A stretch of 64,000 nucleotides of DNA from Solirubrobacter ginsenosidimutans (GCF_027587205.1 NZ_JAPDOD010000001.1:186001-250000); one strand, 5' to 3'. Counted from the stretch's first letter, positions 45,901 to 53,539 are shown. A program made the numbers and translations. Notes: generated by a model not told the origin, from the sequence alone.

Positions 45901-46828
45901 GCCTGCCGGCGTCCTCCGGATCCGCTTCGGCATGCACGGCGGCCAGCAGTGCGATGACCGTGCGGCGGTCGAGCCACGCTGGCGCGCTCGACGCCGCGTC
46001 CAGCGCGTCTGGCGGCGTTGCTTCGCTTGCGGCCGCGATGTCTGGCGCCGCCGACTTCGGCCGCGGCGGCGGGTCCAGCGAGACGTGGTGGGCCAGGATG
46101 GCCTGCTGTAGGCGCTGGAGCTCCTCGCCGGGGTCTAGTCCGAGCTCGTCGACGAGCGTGTCGCGGGCGCGCTGGTACTCGGCCAGCGCGTCGGCCTGCC
46201 GCCCGCATCGATACAGCGCGAGCATGAGCTGGCCGCGCAACCTCTCGCGGTAGGGGTGCTCGGCGATCAGCGCCGCCAGCTCGCCGGGCAGATCGGCGTG
46301 GCGGCCGAGCGCGAGGTCGGCGTCGATGCGCGCCTCCACCGTGCTCGAACGCAGATCTTCCAGCCGAGCCGCCTCCGGCCGGGCGGACGGCTCATCGGCC
46401 AGCTCGCCGAGCGCCGGCCCGCGCCACAGGCTCAACGCGGCGACGAGCTCGCGCCGTGCCGTCTCGGGATCGCCGGCCCGCAACGCCGCGGCACCGGCGG
46501 CGGCGCGTTGCTCGAATTCGCTTACATCGCACGCTTCGGCGGCGATCTCCAGCACGTAGCCGCCGGGCACCGTGCGCAACGGCAGCTCGGAGCCGAGCGC
46601 CTGACGGAGCGCGCGGATGTGCATCTGCAGCGCCGTCCGCGCCGTCGCAGGCGGCCGGCCGACCCACAGCTCCTCGGCCAGCCGGTCGCTCGTCATCAGC
46701 TCGCGCGCATGGAGCACCAGCAGCGCCAGCAGCGCACGGCGACGCGCGCCGGCGAGCGGGACCGGCTCGTCGCCGCGCGTCACCGCAAGCGGCCCCAACA
46801 GACCGAACCGCAGCCCGTCACCGGACAC
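42908..46828 (-). CDS. SARP/BTAD - degenerate adenylate cyclase - ATPase - TPR regulator
   Basis: A 1306-aa protein from ATG 46828. Winged helix plus BTAD (about 1-250; LRFGLLGPLAVTRGDEPVPL, YRCGRQADALAEYQRARDTL). Next comes a class III nucleotide cyclase homology domain (about 285-430; IALLAAVHAEADPEDAGRLI, FGVPAAHEDDAERAVRAALA). Its first catalytic Asp ('FxDLxGFT') and the 'GD' metal site are missing, so it is dead and presumably sensory. An AAA_16-type ATPase follows (about 455-720; VGPPGIGKS, FEDVHWADDGLLDFI). The rest is helical, TPR-like (about 850-1300). The gene is divergent from the micropeptide/TPR cluster, with a SARP-box-like element between them, and is the best candidate for its regulator. 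Confidence 0.9.
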   Translation of the reverse strand: MSGDGLRFGLLGPLAVTRGDEPVPLAGARRRALLALLVLHARELMTSDRLAEELWVGRPPATARTALQMHIRALRQALGSELPLRTVPGGYVLEIAAEACDVSEFEQRAAAGAAALRAGDPETARRELVAALSLWRGPALGELADEPSARPEAARLEDLRSSTVEARIDADLALGRHADLPGELAALIAEHPYRERLRGQLMLALYRCGRQADALAEYQRARDTLVDELGLDPGEELQRLQQAILAHHVSLDPPPRPKSAAPDIAAASEATPPDALDAASSAPAWLDRRTVIALLAAVHAEADPEDAGRLIGAVGERVRVHVERFGGMSGPLSAGALPAAFGVPAAHEDDAERAVRAALAIRDELRDEPSVHVRVAVATTEALVGEGSDPGDLAGPATWLLSAVSAGSVVVDDRTRKATRQPIEYRLVENGWEALAARTGIREGPPARAPLAGRRAELALLAAGLERVCETRAPALFTVVGPPGIGKSRLLAELDPQGARVLTGRSLPYGPGLSFWALGEMVKRLAGVLESDSTADAGGKLAALVADTVSDASAAEWVLRHATGLVGAGPTDAVPAGDRRAQEFAAWRTLLEALAEERTLILVFEDVHWADDGLLDFIDHLVDWATQAPMLLVTTARPELLERRPQWGGGKPDSTTLTLGPLSADDTAALVAALARGSLTPRQTGELIERSGGNPLYAEQYVEALGESDGGTPDLPDTVRAIIAARLDALPASDRHLLQDAAVIGQVFWPSAVTAQDAEERLRALERRQLVRRNRRSSIAGQPEYGFVHALLREVAYEQIPRAQRMVKHLGAAGWIEALGRPDDHAELLGHHYQQALALSRSAERDLGPVVPEARAALAYAGDRARVLYAFAAAERFYSDALALWPQDAQHERAELIHRRAVAASERGEEDRGEALDQAIEALRASGEEVLVADLARLRADVWWLTGEHDRCWDHLNLAWELVVDAPASPVKARVLAEFVRFDMFAGRYDAERVRAALDITGALGLDELRAHVLISAGTARVGQADDEGFEQLTEGLEAARAGNWLWAVARGATNLCSGLNFHGRAREALEANHEALHAVERLGSPSQWRVVRTNMIEQWAEAGDWELAVPAADEFLAESERLGVFYNAIAVAFVRAMLRLGLGDLDGAIADQAFAVEHARVAKDPQNLYYALAVAVHVHADTGRLDKARERFDELLSLDPAAFRYIGHAGGDVAWAAPMIDRTKPAQRALAAAEWPSFQAARALMAGDAPRAAAIYDTHGAARSAALARLRSGEPAQLHHALEFFTRVGATRYARECERLLVAAL

Positions 46829-46985
46829 GCGGACAGTCTATGGCCACGTCGACAGCGGCGCCACACCCGGAAACGGATGCCACGTATGACCCGGCGCGCC
46901 GCACGGACGATGGCCTCGAGCGCGCGATGCCCGCAGCCGCGGGACGGTCGAGCGCGACGCGCCGATGCGCCATTCCTCCCCCACC

Positions 46986-47028
46986 GCCGCGCTAACGCCG
47001 CGTCGCCTTAGCGCGACGTTAGCGCGGC
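46986..47028. promoter_or_regulatory. Inverted and direct repeats resembling a SARP box
   Basis: Perfect 12-bp arms GCCGCGCTAACG (46986-46997) and CGTTAGCGCGGC (47017-47028). Within them TTAGCGCG occurs twice on the plus strand with an 11-bp period (47008 and 47019), plus once inverted. SARP regulators bind direct repeats with 11-bp spacing. The element lies between the SARP gene (start 46828) and the secreted-protein gene at 47099. Confidence 0.6.
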
Positions 47029-47098
47029 ATTCGCGGCGCCCGCGAGGGTGCCCACAGTCGACCGCATCCCGCAGTCGAAATCCCAAGGAGCGACGCGC

Positions 47099-47395
47099 AT
47101 GCGCCCCACCCGCACCATCACCGTCCCGCTGGCCGCCGTCCTGGCCGCCGCGGCGCTGGCCTCGCCCGCGACCGCGCAGCCGATCGACTTTGCCGTTCAC
47201 CTGAGCGACCCCGCCACGCGCACGTCGGCGAACCTCAGCTCAGCGGACCCCCAGCACGCGCCCTGCACTTCCGGCCTTGCCGAGACGACGTCGCGGCCGA
47301 GGCAGAACCCGCGGTCCATGCTCGAGTCCGTTACTCCCCGCGCGCAAGGCGACCGCGTCATGCGTGAGCTGCGCGAGACCACGGTCGCCCCCTAG
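47099..47395 (+). CDS. Small secreted protein, first gene of the micropeptide cluster
   Basis: A 98-aa protein from ATG 47099, preceded by AAGGAG 8 nt upstream. Signal peptide at about residues 1-26 (RTITVPLAAVLAAAALASPA). The mature part (QPIDFAVHLSDPATRTSANL and on) is polar, with one Cys and many Ser/Arg, and shows no known fold. It lies just after the SARP-box-like repeats and 66 bp before the first micropeptide gene, so they probably share a transcript. It may be a precursor or processing partner; function unknown. Confidence 0.6.
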   Translation: MRPTRTITVPLAAVLAAAALASPATAQPIDFAVHLSDPATRTSANLSSADPQHAPCTSGLAETTSRPRQNPRSMLESVTPRAQGDRVMRELRETTVAP

Positions 47396-47461
47396 GGCGT
47401 GCCGCGGCCCGGGCGACCTCCGTCCGTGTCGATCGCCCATCCGAAGGACAAGAAGCAAGAG

Positions 47462-47584
47462 ATGCTCAAGCTCAAGCCCACGCTGTTCGCCATCGCGATC
47501 GCGGCGGCCACGCTCCTGCCCGCCGCGTCAGCCAGTGCGGGACTCGGTCCCAATCACAACGAGACGCTGCTCCTCGATGACTGA
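47462..47584 (+). CDS. Secreted micropeptide precursor 1
   Basis: A 40-aa ORF from ATG 47462. Signal peptide MLKLKPTLFAIAIAAATLLP ending ASASA, then the putative mature peptide GLGPNHNETLLLDD. Two further copies follow in tandem at 47603 and 47747 with the same signal and the same tail NH[N/S]ETLLLD[D/E]. Conservation of the exported tail while the residues before it vary (GLGP, GGTFP, GLVLG) suggests that the tail is the functional part. No modifying enzyme, ABC transporter or Cys is present, so an unmodified Sec-exported peptide is likely. Confidence 0.7.
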   Translation: MLKLKPTLFAIAIAAATLLPAASASAGLGPNHNETLLLDD

Positions 47585-47602
47585 ACCCTTTTGCAGGACG
47601 AC

Positions 47603-47728
47603 ATGCTCAAGCTCAAGCCCACGCTGTTCGCGATCGCCGTGACGGTCGCCACGCTCATCCCCGCCGCTTCCGCCAGCGCGGGGGGCACGTTCCCGAATCA
47701 CAGCGAGACGCTGCTCCTCGACGACTGA
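47603..47728 (+). CDS. Secreted micropeptide precursor 2
   Basis: A 41-aa ORF from ATG 47603. Signal peptide MLKLKPTLFAIAVTVATLIP, predicted cleavage after ASASA, mature GGTFPNHSETLLLDD. It is separated from precursor 1 by ACCCTTTTGCAGGACGAC, nearly identical to the spacer before precursor 3 (ACCCTTTTGGAGGACGAC), which carries the ribosome site. The unit arose by tandem duplication of about 140 bp. The stop codon and spacer positions are conserved, supporting selection at the protein level. Confidence 0.72.
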   Translation: MLKLKPTLFAIAVTVATLIPAASASAGGTFPNHSETLLLDD

Positions 47729-47746
47729 ACCCTTTTGGAGGACGAC

Positions 47747-47866
47747 ATGCTCAAGCCCACGCTGTTCGCGATCGCCGCGACGGTCGCCACGCTCATCCCC
47801 GCGGCCTCCGCCAGCGCGGGCCTGGTGCTGGGGAACCACAGTGAGACGCTGCTCCTCGACGAGTGA
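47747..47866 (+). CDS. Secreted micropeptide precursor 3
   Basis: A 39-aa ORF from ATG 47747 with GGAGG 8 nt upstream. The signal peptide lacks the duplicated LK (MLKPTLFAIAATVATLIPAA); cleavage after ASASA gives mature GLVLGNHSETLLLDE. Its last 26 nt overlap the GTG start of the TPR gene in another frame, so peptide and TPR protein are translationally linked, as in Gram-positive Rap-Phr cassettes where a TPR receptor is encoded with its signal peptide. Confidence 0.72.
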   Translation: MLKPTLFAIAATVATLIPAASASAGLVLGNHSETLLLDE

Positions 47867-48767
47867 TCCGAGCGAGGCGGACGATGTCGGCGCGGCGAGG
47901 TCGGCGAGGCTCCTCCAGAGTGCCGCGGCCCGTTGGGTCGTCCGCCACCAGCGCCTCGCCGCCAAGCACCGCCAAACCGGTGACCTCGACGGCGCCGAGC
48001 GCCACTACCGGCGCGCTCTGGCGCTCGCGGTCCGTGCGCTGCCCGCCGACCATCTCGCCACCGGGAGCGTCTGCAATGACCTCGGCGTCGTGCTCAAGTA
48101 CACGGGCGCCTTCCGTGAAGCCGCCGCGCTGTATGAACGCGCGTACGCGGTGCTCGCGCTGAGGCTAGGGCCTGAGCACCCCGAGGTCGCGACGGTGCTG
48201 CACAACATCGGCGGCCTCGCGCACGCCGCCGGGCGACCCGCCGACGGCGAACAAGCCGCTCGCCGAGCAGTCACGATCCGAGAGGCCAGTCTCGGCGCCG
48301 ACCATCCCGAGGCCGCCGCCGATCGCGCCGCACTGGCCGCCATCCTCGACGCGCTCGGACGCCACGACGAGGCGGCGGAACTGCTCGAGGCCGCTCTCGC
48401 GGTGTTCGAGCGAACGCTCGGGCCCGACCACCACGAGGTCGGGGTGACCCTTGCGAACCTCGGCGCGATCGACGCGCGCCGCGGCCGCCTGGACTCCGCC
48501 GCGATGCGCCTGCGCCGAGCCCTGGCGATCAAGGAGCACACGCTCGGCGACGACCACGTCGAGCTCGTACCCACGATCGGCACCCTCGGCGTCGTCTGCC
48601 GCCGCGCCGGCGACCCGGACGCCGCAAGACAACACACCGAGCGCGCCCTGCGTCTGCTCGAAACCCGCGGGCTCGACGGCCATCCACAGGCCACAACGCT
48701 CCGGGCAAACCTCGCGCGACTCGACGACACGCAGCGCCCAGGCGATCCAGACCGCCGGTCACCCTGA
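47841..48767 (+). CDS. TPR (kinesin light chain-like) protein overlapping the micropeptide genes
   Basis: A 308-aa protein; GTG 47841 is the only usable start (GGGGA upstream), 26 nt inside precursor 3. Five or so TPR_10/12-type repeats, each with 'LGPxHPEVAxxLxNLG' turns: LGPEHPEVATVLHNIGGLAH, LGADHPEAAADRAALAAILD, LGPDHHEVGVTLANLGAIDA, LGDDHVELVPTIGTLGVVCR. No HTH, kinase or phosphatase domain, so it would act by protein or peptide binding, possibly on the divergent SARP regulator. A 111-aa paralogue precedes the SARP at 55882. A peptide-receptor role is an inference. Confidence 0.82.
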   Translation: MRRCSSTSDPSEADDVGAARSARLLQSAAARWVVRHQRLAAKHRQTGDLDGAERHYRRALALAVRALPADHLATGSVCNDLGVVLKYTGAFREAAALYERAYAVLALRLGPEHPEVATVLHNIGGLAHAAGRPADGEQAARRAVTIREASLGADHPEAAADRAALAAILDALGRHDEAAELLEAALAVFERTLGPDHHEVGVTLANLGAIDARRGRLDSAAMRLRRALAIKEHTLGDDHVELVPTIGTLGVVCRRAGDPDAARQHTERALRLLETRGLDGHPQATTLRANLARLDDTQRPGDPDRRSP

Positions 48768-49000
48768 CACGCGTCGGGTCGCACTGGTCCGCTCCGGCTC
48801 GCACCGCCCAGAGCGACGCAATTGTGGAATCTGAAGACTCTTGGGCGCTGCTGCTTTGCGCGAATTTCGAGACTCTGCCGTCGCGTAGTTCGTTGTGGCT
48901 GTCGGAGGAGGCCCCGTTGCGGCGCATCGATCGAGTACGCGCGGAGGACCGGATCTCTGCCCGCGGCAGCGATCCGCCGCGGCGCGTATGACCCCGGGCC

Positions 49001-49777
49001 GTGCGTGGACTCGAGGAGATACGCGATCTGGTTCGCCCGCCGGCCACTCCCGCCGGCGCGCCGTTCGACTGGTCCGCGGCCGAGAGCAGGCTCGGGACGG
49101 CGCTACCTGAGGACTACAAGGCCTTCTGCGACACGTACGGCCACGGCAGCTTCTCCAACGGCTGGTCATGGTCACCGCTCACTCCGTTCGCGCAAGATCG
49201 GGGAGACGACGTCACCTCGACGTTTTGGCGCGACATGGCCATCGACTACGAGCATGGGATGCCGATGTTCCCGGACCCCGGCGGCCTGTTGCCGTTCGCG
49301 ACCGGTGAGCTCAAGTACCTGCTCTGGTGGCGTGTGGCGGGACCGCCGAACGAGTGGACGACCTTGCTTGAGGATGACGGTGGCACCTGGCACCGCTACC
49401 AGCTGACGGCCACGGAACTGCTCGCGGTCGCGCTGCGCGACGAGCTCTTCCGGCCGAGCGAAGTGATCCGCGAAGTGACGTTCTTCAGCCGGCCCGCGCG
49501 GCCGAGGGAGCGACACCAGCCGTTCGTGATCAGCGGCTACGGGATGGCTCTCGGCGTCTATCACGTCGACCTCGACCTCGCTGGTGCTCTGGGCGGGGCC
49601 CGAGCGCAACGGCTCGACGAGCTCCTCGCCGCGCTCGATCCGTCGATCTGTAACCGACTCGCAGGCTCGGTGGCGATGCGGAGCAAAGAGGTGCTCTACG
49701 TCCGCGTCGATGAGGACATCACCCCCGTCCGCGAGGCCGTCCAGGCGTGGGCGGATCGCGTCAGCGGCTGGGTCTGA
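49001..49777 (+). CDS. SMI1/KNR4 (SUKH)-like protein
   Basis: A 258-aa protein with a GTG start. Residues about 22-60 (DWSAAESRLGTALPEDYKAF, CDTYGHGSFSNGWSW) are the SUKH signature, with the conserved 'LPxDYxxFxxxYG' helix and following Gly turn. A second alpha/beta half follows (YGMALGVYHVDLDLAGALGG, KEVLYVRVDEDITPVREAV). Bacterial SUKH proteins are usually immunity proteins against contact-dependent or polymorphic toxins; no toxin is seen next to it. A deleted IS1182 fragment begins 18 bp after the stop. Confidence 0.75.
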   Translation: MRGLEEIRDLVRPPATPAGAPFDWSAAESRLGTALPEDYKAFCDTYGHGSFSNGWSWSPLTPFAQDRGDDVTSTFWRDMAIDYEHGMPMFPDPGGLLPFATGELKYLLWWRVAGPPNEWTTLLEDDGGTWHRYQLTATELLAVALRDELFRPSEVIREVTFFSRPARPRERHQPFVISGYGMALGVYHVDLDLAGALGGARAQRLDELLAALDPSICNRLAGSVAMRSKEVLYVRVDEDITPVREAVQAWADRVSGWV

Positions 49778-49794
49778 AGTGCCCTGGCCAGATC

Positions 49795-50226
49795 TGCCGT
49801 GCTCGGTCGCCAACACGCGGCGCATGAAGTCATAGATCCCGCCGCGCCAGCCCGGCCTGGGGGCGGTTCGCAGCCCGGACTCGGGCCTGATCAGGACCGA
49901 AATGCCGTCGCCGGTGAGACGCTGGATCTGCTGGGTGTGTCAGTAGCCCGAGTCCGCGACAACCACGCGCGGGAGCGCAGTGACACCGGCCGCCGTGCGT
50001 TCGCTGCGGGCCGCGCCGATGGTCCGTTCGAGGGTGTCGAAGTCGGGTGAGACGACTACGCGATGTCCTCACGCACGCGCGCTCGATCGCCCGCGACGAC
50101 CGATTACCCCGCGGGTACGCGTACAGGATCAACGCGACCATCATCGCCGGATCAAACGCCGGCCGGCTGCGTCCGTCAGCTCGATAGGCGCCGTAGAACG
50201 CCTCCAAGTCCATCGCCTCAACGGCA
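49795..50226 (-). pseudogene. IS1182-type transposase fragment with internal deletion
   Basis: On the minus strand, N-terminal sequence (MDLEAFYGAYRADGRSRPAF, then SSRAIERACV) joins at about 50056 directly to C-terminal sequence (VVSPDF-like, then ERTIGAARSERTAAGVTALP, VVVADSGY). About 215 codons of the middle are gone relative to the intact copy. The Trp of SGYWH is a stop codon (TGA), and both terminal inverted repeats are missing. This is an old, dead relic. Confidence 0.85.
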
Positions 50227-50262
50227 CTCTGCCGGGCCAGGACGCGGAGCCGCCGTTGGGCC

Positions 50263-50496
50263 TCAGCTCGTGGCAAGCAAGACGATCCCTAGCGCCATGA
50301 GCGCCAGGCCGGATGCGACACCTCCAATGCGACGACCACGTGTCATCGGGAGCCGGTCTTCGCGATACCCGAACCGCGCAAAGCGAGCTGGCGACCGGTC
50401 GTTCCAGCGATCGTCGTAGTCGGAGGCGCGCAGCGCGTGCCACGCGCCGACGCTCCCGAGCAAGAACAGCAGTATTCCGGTCGCGGCAACGATCAC
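50263..50496 (-). CDS. Small membrane protein, two helices
   Basis: A 77-aa protein from the start at 50496. An N-terminal helix (residues 1-20, MIVAATGILLFLLGSVGAWH) and a C-terminal helix (about 56-76, GGVASGLALMALGIVLLATS) flank a charged loop (RASDYDDRWNDRSPARFARF). Typical of small hypothetical actinobacterial membrane proteins. It lies next to the IS relic; no family recognised. Confidence 0.6.
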   Translation of the reverse strand: MIVAATGILLFLLGSVGAWHALRASDYDDRWNDRSPARFARFGYREDRLPMTRGRRIGGVASGLALMALGIVLLATS

Positions 50497-50656
50497 CCGC
50501 CCAAGCTATCGTCGCGATGAGGCCCCACGCCGACGCCTTGCTCGTCACGGGCAATCGGTAGCGGAAGACGTCGCTGTCGATTCTCGCGCGAGACGGCCTC
50601 GCCGAAGACGCAGCTTTCTCGGATCCGAGGTCGCGTGGGGTGAACTACTGACTCCG

Positions 50657-51382
50657 TTAAGGGCGGGTCACGCGCTCGATCAGCCACGCGGCCAGCGCGA
50701 GGCCGAGCGCGCCCAGCGCGAGCACGATGCCCCAAGGGAGCCCATACCCGAGCGTTGAATCTGTCTGTCCGCTGTAGCGCTTCGCGACGATCGTCGGACC
50801 CGTGAATACGATGCGATCGGCGATCAGCCGCGTGCCGCATCGTGTAGCCGCGATCGAGAGCCGCTGACCGGGGCGGATCGGTTGATACGCGGGCCGATTC
50901 ACGAGCACGGTACGCGCGTCGACCCGATAGAAGCGGCTCCGCCCATCGGCGATCAGCTCGATCGAGTCGAAACCGGCCCTACCCGCGGCGCCCCCGCGCG
51001 TCGACTTGCGCGCGCAACGCCGGCGGGCGACGCGGCCGGTCGACCGGTGCAGTGGGTGTGTCGCGAGTGCGGTGAGTGATCCGTCCGCGATATACACGTT
51101 GGAGCCGTCGACGGAGCGCACCGCTATGTCGGCCGGGACTCCTGCGAACCGCACGACCGTCGTCCTGCCGTCGGGTCTTCTCGGGCCGCCGTCGTTGCAG
51201 GCGGGGTTCACGGCGGAAATCTCTCCGGCCGGGCGCGGCAGCGTCCAATCGGATGCGCCGTAACCGATCAGGACCGCTCCATCGACGATCACCGCCGAAA
51301 GGCAGCTCGCCCGCGCCTCCGGTGTGGACACGCACACGACCGCGACAGACACGCTCGCCACGACCAGCCACACACGCTTCAT
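50657..51382 (-). CDS. Exported membrane-anchored protein of unknown function
   Basis: A 241-aa protein read from ATG 51382 (an ATG 15 nt upstream is possible). Signal peptide at residues 1-25 (RVWLVVASVSVAVVCVSTPE). The exported part starts SCLSAVIVDGAVLIGYGASD and has a paired Cys (VNPACNDGG), a pattern like the DUF6281-type small exported domain. A C-terminal transmembrane helix (about 215-235, LPWGIVLALGALGLALAAWL) with a basic end anchors it in the membrane. Function unknown. Confidence 0.7.
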   Translation of the reverse strand: MKRVWLVVASVSVAVVCVSTPEARASCLSAVIVDGAVLIGYGASDWTLPRPAGEISAVNPACNDGGPRRPDGRTTVVRFAGVPADIAVRSVDGSNVYIADGSLTALATHPLHRSTGRVARRRCARKSTRGGAAGRAGFDSIELIADGRSRFYRVDARTVLVNRPAYQPIRPGQRLSIAATRCGTRLIADRIVFTGPTIVAKRYSGQTDSTLGYGLPWGIVLALGALGLALAAWLIERVTRP

Positions 51383-51481
51383 GTACGTACTACGCACCGG
51401 CTGCGCGGTCCATCACATCGGTCAGAGCTGGTCGAGCGTTCAGGGTACGGGCCGCGTGCTCTAGGTGCGGAAGGACTCGAC

Positions 51482-51811
51482 ATGGTCGTGGTGACTTTGG
51501 CGTTATGGGGTTCCGGCCTCCTCATTGTCTTCCTGGTCGTTCGAGAGGCCGTTCGCTACTGCCTTGCTCACCCGTCGGATGGCGAAGCCATTGGGCTCTA
51601 CCTCCTAGGTGGTGGACTCCTCGCCAGCGCTGCCCTTTGCGGCATCGCTGCTCTCGCCGGATTTCGCGATCGGGAAGTCGCGCGAGCCGCATCAAGGTGG
51701 CTGCTCGCTATCGGAGGCATTTCCGTAGCGGCGTGGCTGACCGGCGCCGCCCTCGTTCTGGGAAACGTGAATCTCGACACCACAGATTGGGGTGCGGGGG
51801 ACGACGGCTGA
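51482..51811 (+). CDS. Small integral membrane protein
   Basis: A 109-aa protein from ATG 51482 (GGAAGG 9 nt upstream). Three hydrophobic helices (about 2-22, 36-60 and 74-95: VVVTLALWGSGLLIVFLVVR, LYLLGGGLLASAALCGIAAL, WLLAIGGISVAAWLTGAALV), then an acidic tail (NLDTTDWGAGDDG). No family recognised. Confidence 0.65.
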   Translation: MVVVTLALWGSGLLIVFLVVREAVRYCLAHPSDGEAIGLYLLGGGLLASAALCGIAALAGFRDREVARAASRWLLAIGGISVAAWLTGAALVLGNVNLDTTDWGAGDDG

Positions 51812-51892
51812 CTTCTGCGACACGTCGGTTAGCGAGCCCGTGTCTCATCCGCGGATGCGCATTGCGCGGACGCCCGCTGCCGGTCGTTCGGG

Positions 51893-52915
51893 TCAGTGGT
51901 CGTCGCCGAACAGCGATCGCGACCCCCAGTCGGGCTTGTTGTCGCTGATGGCGCCGCTCGAGGCGCGTCGCTGCCCGTCGCCGGTCACCCACGCCGTCCA
52001 GATCTCCGACGTGTCTGCGCTGATTCCGTCGGGCAGTAGCGGCCACTTCGCGTAGCTCACCCGGGTCCCGTCCGGCGAGAACGATGGGTTCTGGTAGTAG
52101 CTGTCCTGGGCGCCGCGGACGATGACCTTCTGGTGCGAGCCGTCGGCGAGCATGACCATGATGTGCCCGGCGTTCGGCGCCAGGCCATCGTCATGGGTGT
52201 CAAACGCGATCGCCAGCCCGGTCGGGTGCCAGTCGGGCGCGGACGCGTTCAGCTCGGGCCCGGTGAGCTGCGTCAATTGCGTGCCGTTGGTGCGAACCTT
52301 GAAGATCCGGGTCAGGCAGTCGCTCGGGTCATCGTCGGCGCATTCGACGCTGTAACGGGTGAACGCGATCCAGCGGCCGTCCGGGGAGAACTGGGGCTCG
52401 GAGTCGAACCCGCCGTCGGTCACACGCGTCACCCGCTGTGCGCTGGCGTTCGTCAGCGGCGCGCCGGTGCGGGGCTTCGCGGGGATGAGGAAGATGCCGG
52501 GGTCGGGCGCCACGAAGCTGTCAATCGCCAGGGTGCGACCGTCAGGGGAGAACCCCGGGTCGTACGCCCCGTCGGGGAACGCGGTCAGCTGGCGCGGGTT
52601 GCGCCCGTCCGCGTCGACGAGCCAGAGCTGCGTCGTGTCGGACGCGACGTCGAAGCGCTGGAACGCAACCGTGCGCCCGTCCGGAGCGTAGTCGGGAAAG
52701 TCGCTGAACGTACCGAACCCGAACGCCGTGAGCTGGGACAGACCCGAACCATTGGCGCCGGTCGTGAACAGGTGCCTAACGAAGTTCGGGTCGTCAGCAA
52801 TCAGGCGCCCGAAAGCGATGTTGCCGTTGCGACCGAAGAACGTCGCCTGGGCAGGGCTGGCGACGGCGAGCGTGAGCAGCGCAGCGACAACCAAAGAGCG
52901 GCAAAGCAATCCCAC
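51893..52915 (-). CDS. Secreted TolB-like (PD40) beta-propeller protein
   Basis: A 340-aa protein. Signal peptide at residues 1-24 (LCRSLVVAALLTLAVASPAQ). Then FFGRNGNIAFGRLIADDPNF and blades of the PD40 type: PDYAPDGRTVAFQRFDV, PGFSPDGRTLAIDSF, PQFSPDGRWIAFTRYSV, PDWHPTGLAIAFDTHDD, PSFSPDGTRVSYAKWPL. One blade holds a Cys pair (ECADDDPSDC). Same class as the protein at 27336, probably a periphery-exposed interaction or ligand-binding propeller. Monocistronic. Confidence 0.85.
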   Translation of the reverse strand: MGLLCRSLVVAALLTLAVASPAQATFFGRNGNIAFGRLIADDPNFVRHLFTTGANGSGLSQLTAFGFGTFSDFPDYAPDGRTVAFQRFDVASDTTQLWLVDADGRNPRQLTAFPDGAYDPGFSPDGRTLAIDSFVAPDPGIFLIPAKPRTGAPLTNASAQRVTRVTDGGFDSEPQFSPDGRWIAFTRYSVECADDDPSDCLTRIFKVRTNGTQLTQLTGPELNASAPDWHPTGLAIAFDTHDDGLAPNAGHIMVMLADGSHQKVIVRGAQDSYYQNPSFSPDGTRVSYAKWPLLPDGISADTSEIWTAWVTGDGQRRASSGAISDNKPDWGSRSLFGDDH

Positions 52916-53004
52916 GGGTTCACCTCCGTGTCGGACCTGACGCCTACCGCTAAATCGACCCTATACACAGCCGCGGCGCACGTCCAGCAGACGCCTCACG
53001 GCTC

Positions 53005-53539
53005 ATGATGCGCGCTGCCGTCGTGGTCCAGTCGATCGCATGCAAGGCTGTCCAAGTCGCCCCGGACGAGCTTTGGCCGCACAACCACAGCGGCATTCCG
53101 ATGACGTTCCTGGCGCAGGTCAACTGCGACGAGCTACCGGAGTGGGCTGAGGAATGGACGGCATCCGCATTGCGGCCGCCCGCCGGTTTGCTGCTGCGCG
53201 CGTTCGCCAACCAGCGAGCGTGTCTGCGAGTTGCCCGAAGTGCCGGTACGGCCGACGGGCTTCCTCACCGCGCCGGAGAGCCATCCCGTCCTGAGCCCTG
53301 ACGGCTGGCATCCGTCTGAGCCATTGGCCGAGAACGCGACGGTCGCCGCCTTCCTCGGATACCGACCTGATGCGCAGCTTGCAGACCCTGGCGCCTGGCA
53401 GACCCTGCTGTCGCTGCACAACGACGACAGCTTCGGCCTTGAGATCGTCGACGTCGGGGCTTACACGGTGCTCATCCCAACGGGCGATCTCCGCGCGGGC
53501 ACGTTCCACAGGACGGTCTGCGCGATCCAAAGCTGTTGA
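53005..53539 (+). pseudogene. DUF1963 (YwqG-like) protein, frameshifted
   Basis: The first frame (from ATG 53005) reads PHNHSGIPMTFLAQVNCDEL, WAEEWTASALRPPAGLLLRA, the opening of the DUF1963 fold ('FLxQxNLxEL'). Near 53215-53235 the coding sequence moves to another frame, which reads EVPVRPTGFLTAPESHPVLS, LLSLHNDDSFGLEIVDVGAY and TVLIPTGDLRAGTFHRTVC (a typical DUF1963 end, 'LL.xDsD...WGDxG.lyfxI'). One indel separates the halves, and the N-terminus is also short. Inactivated. Confidence 0.65.
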
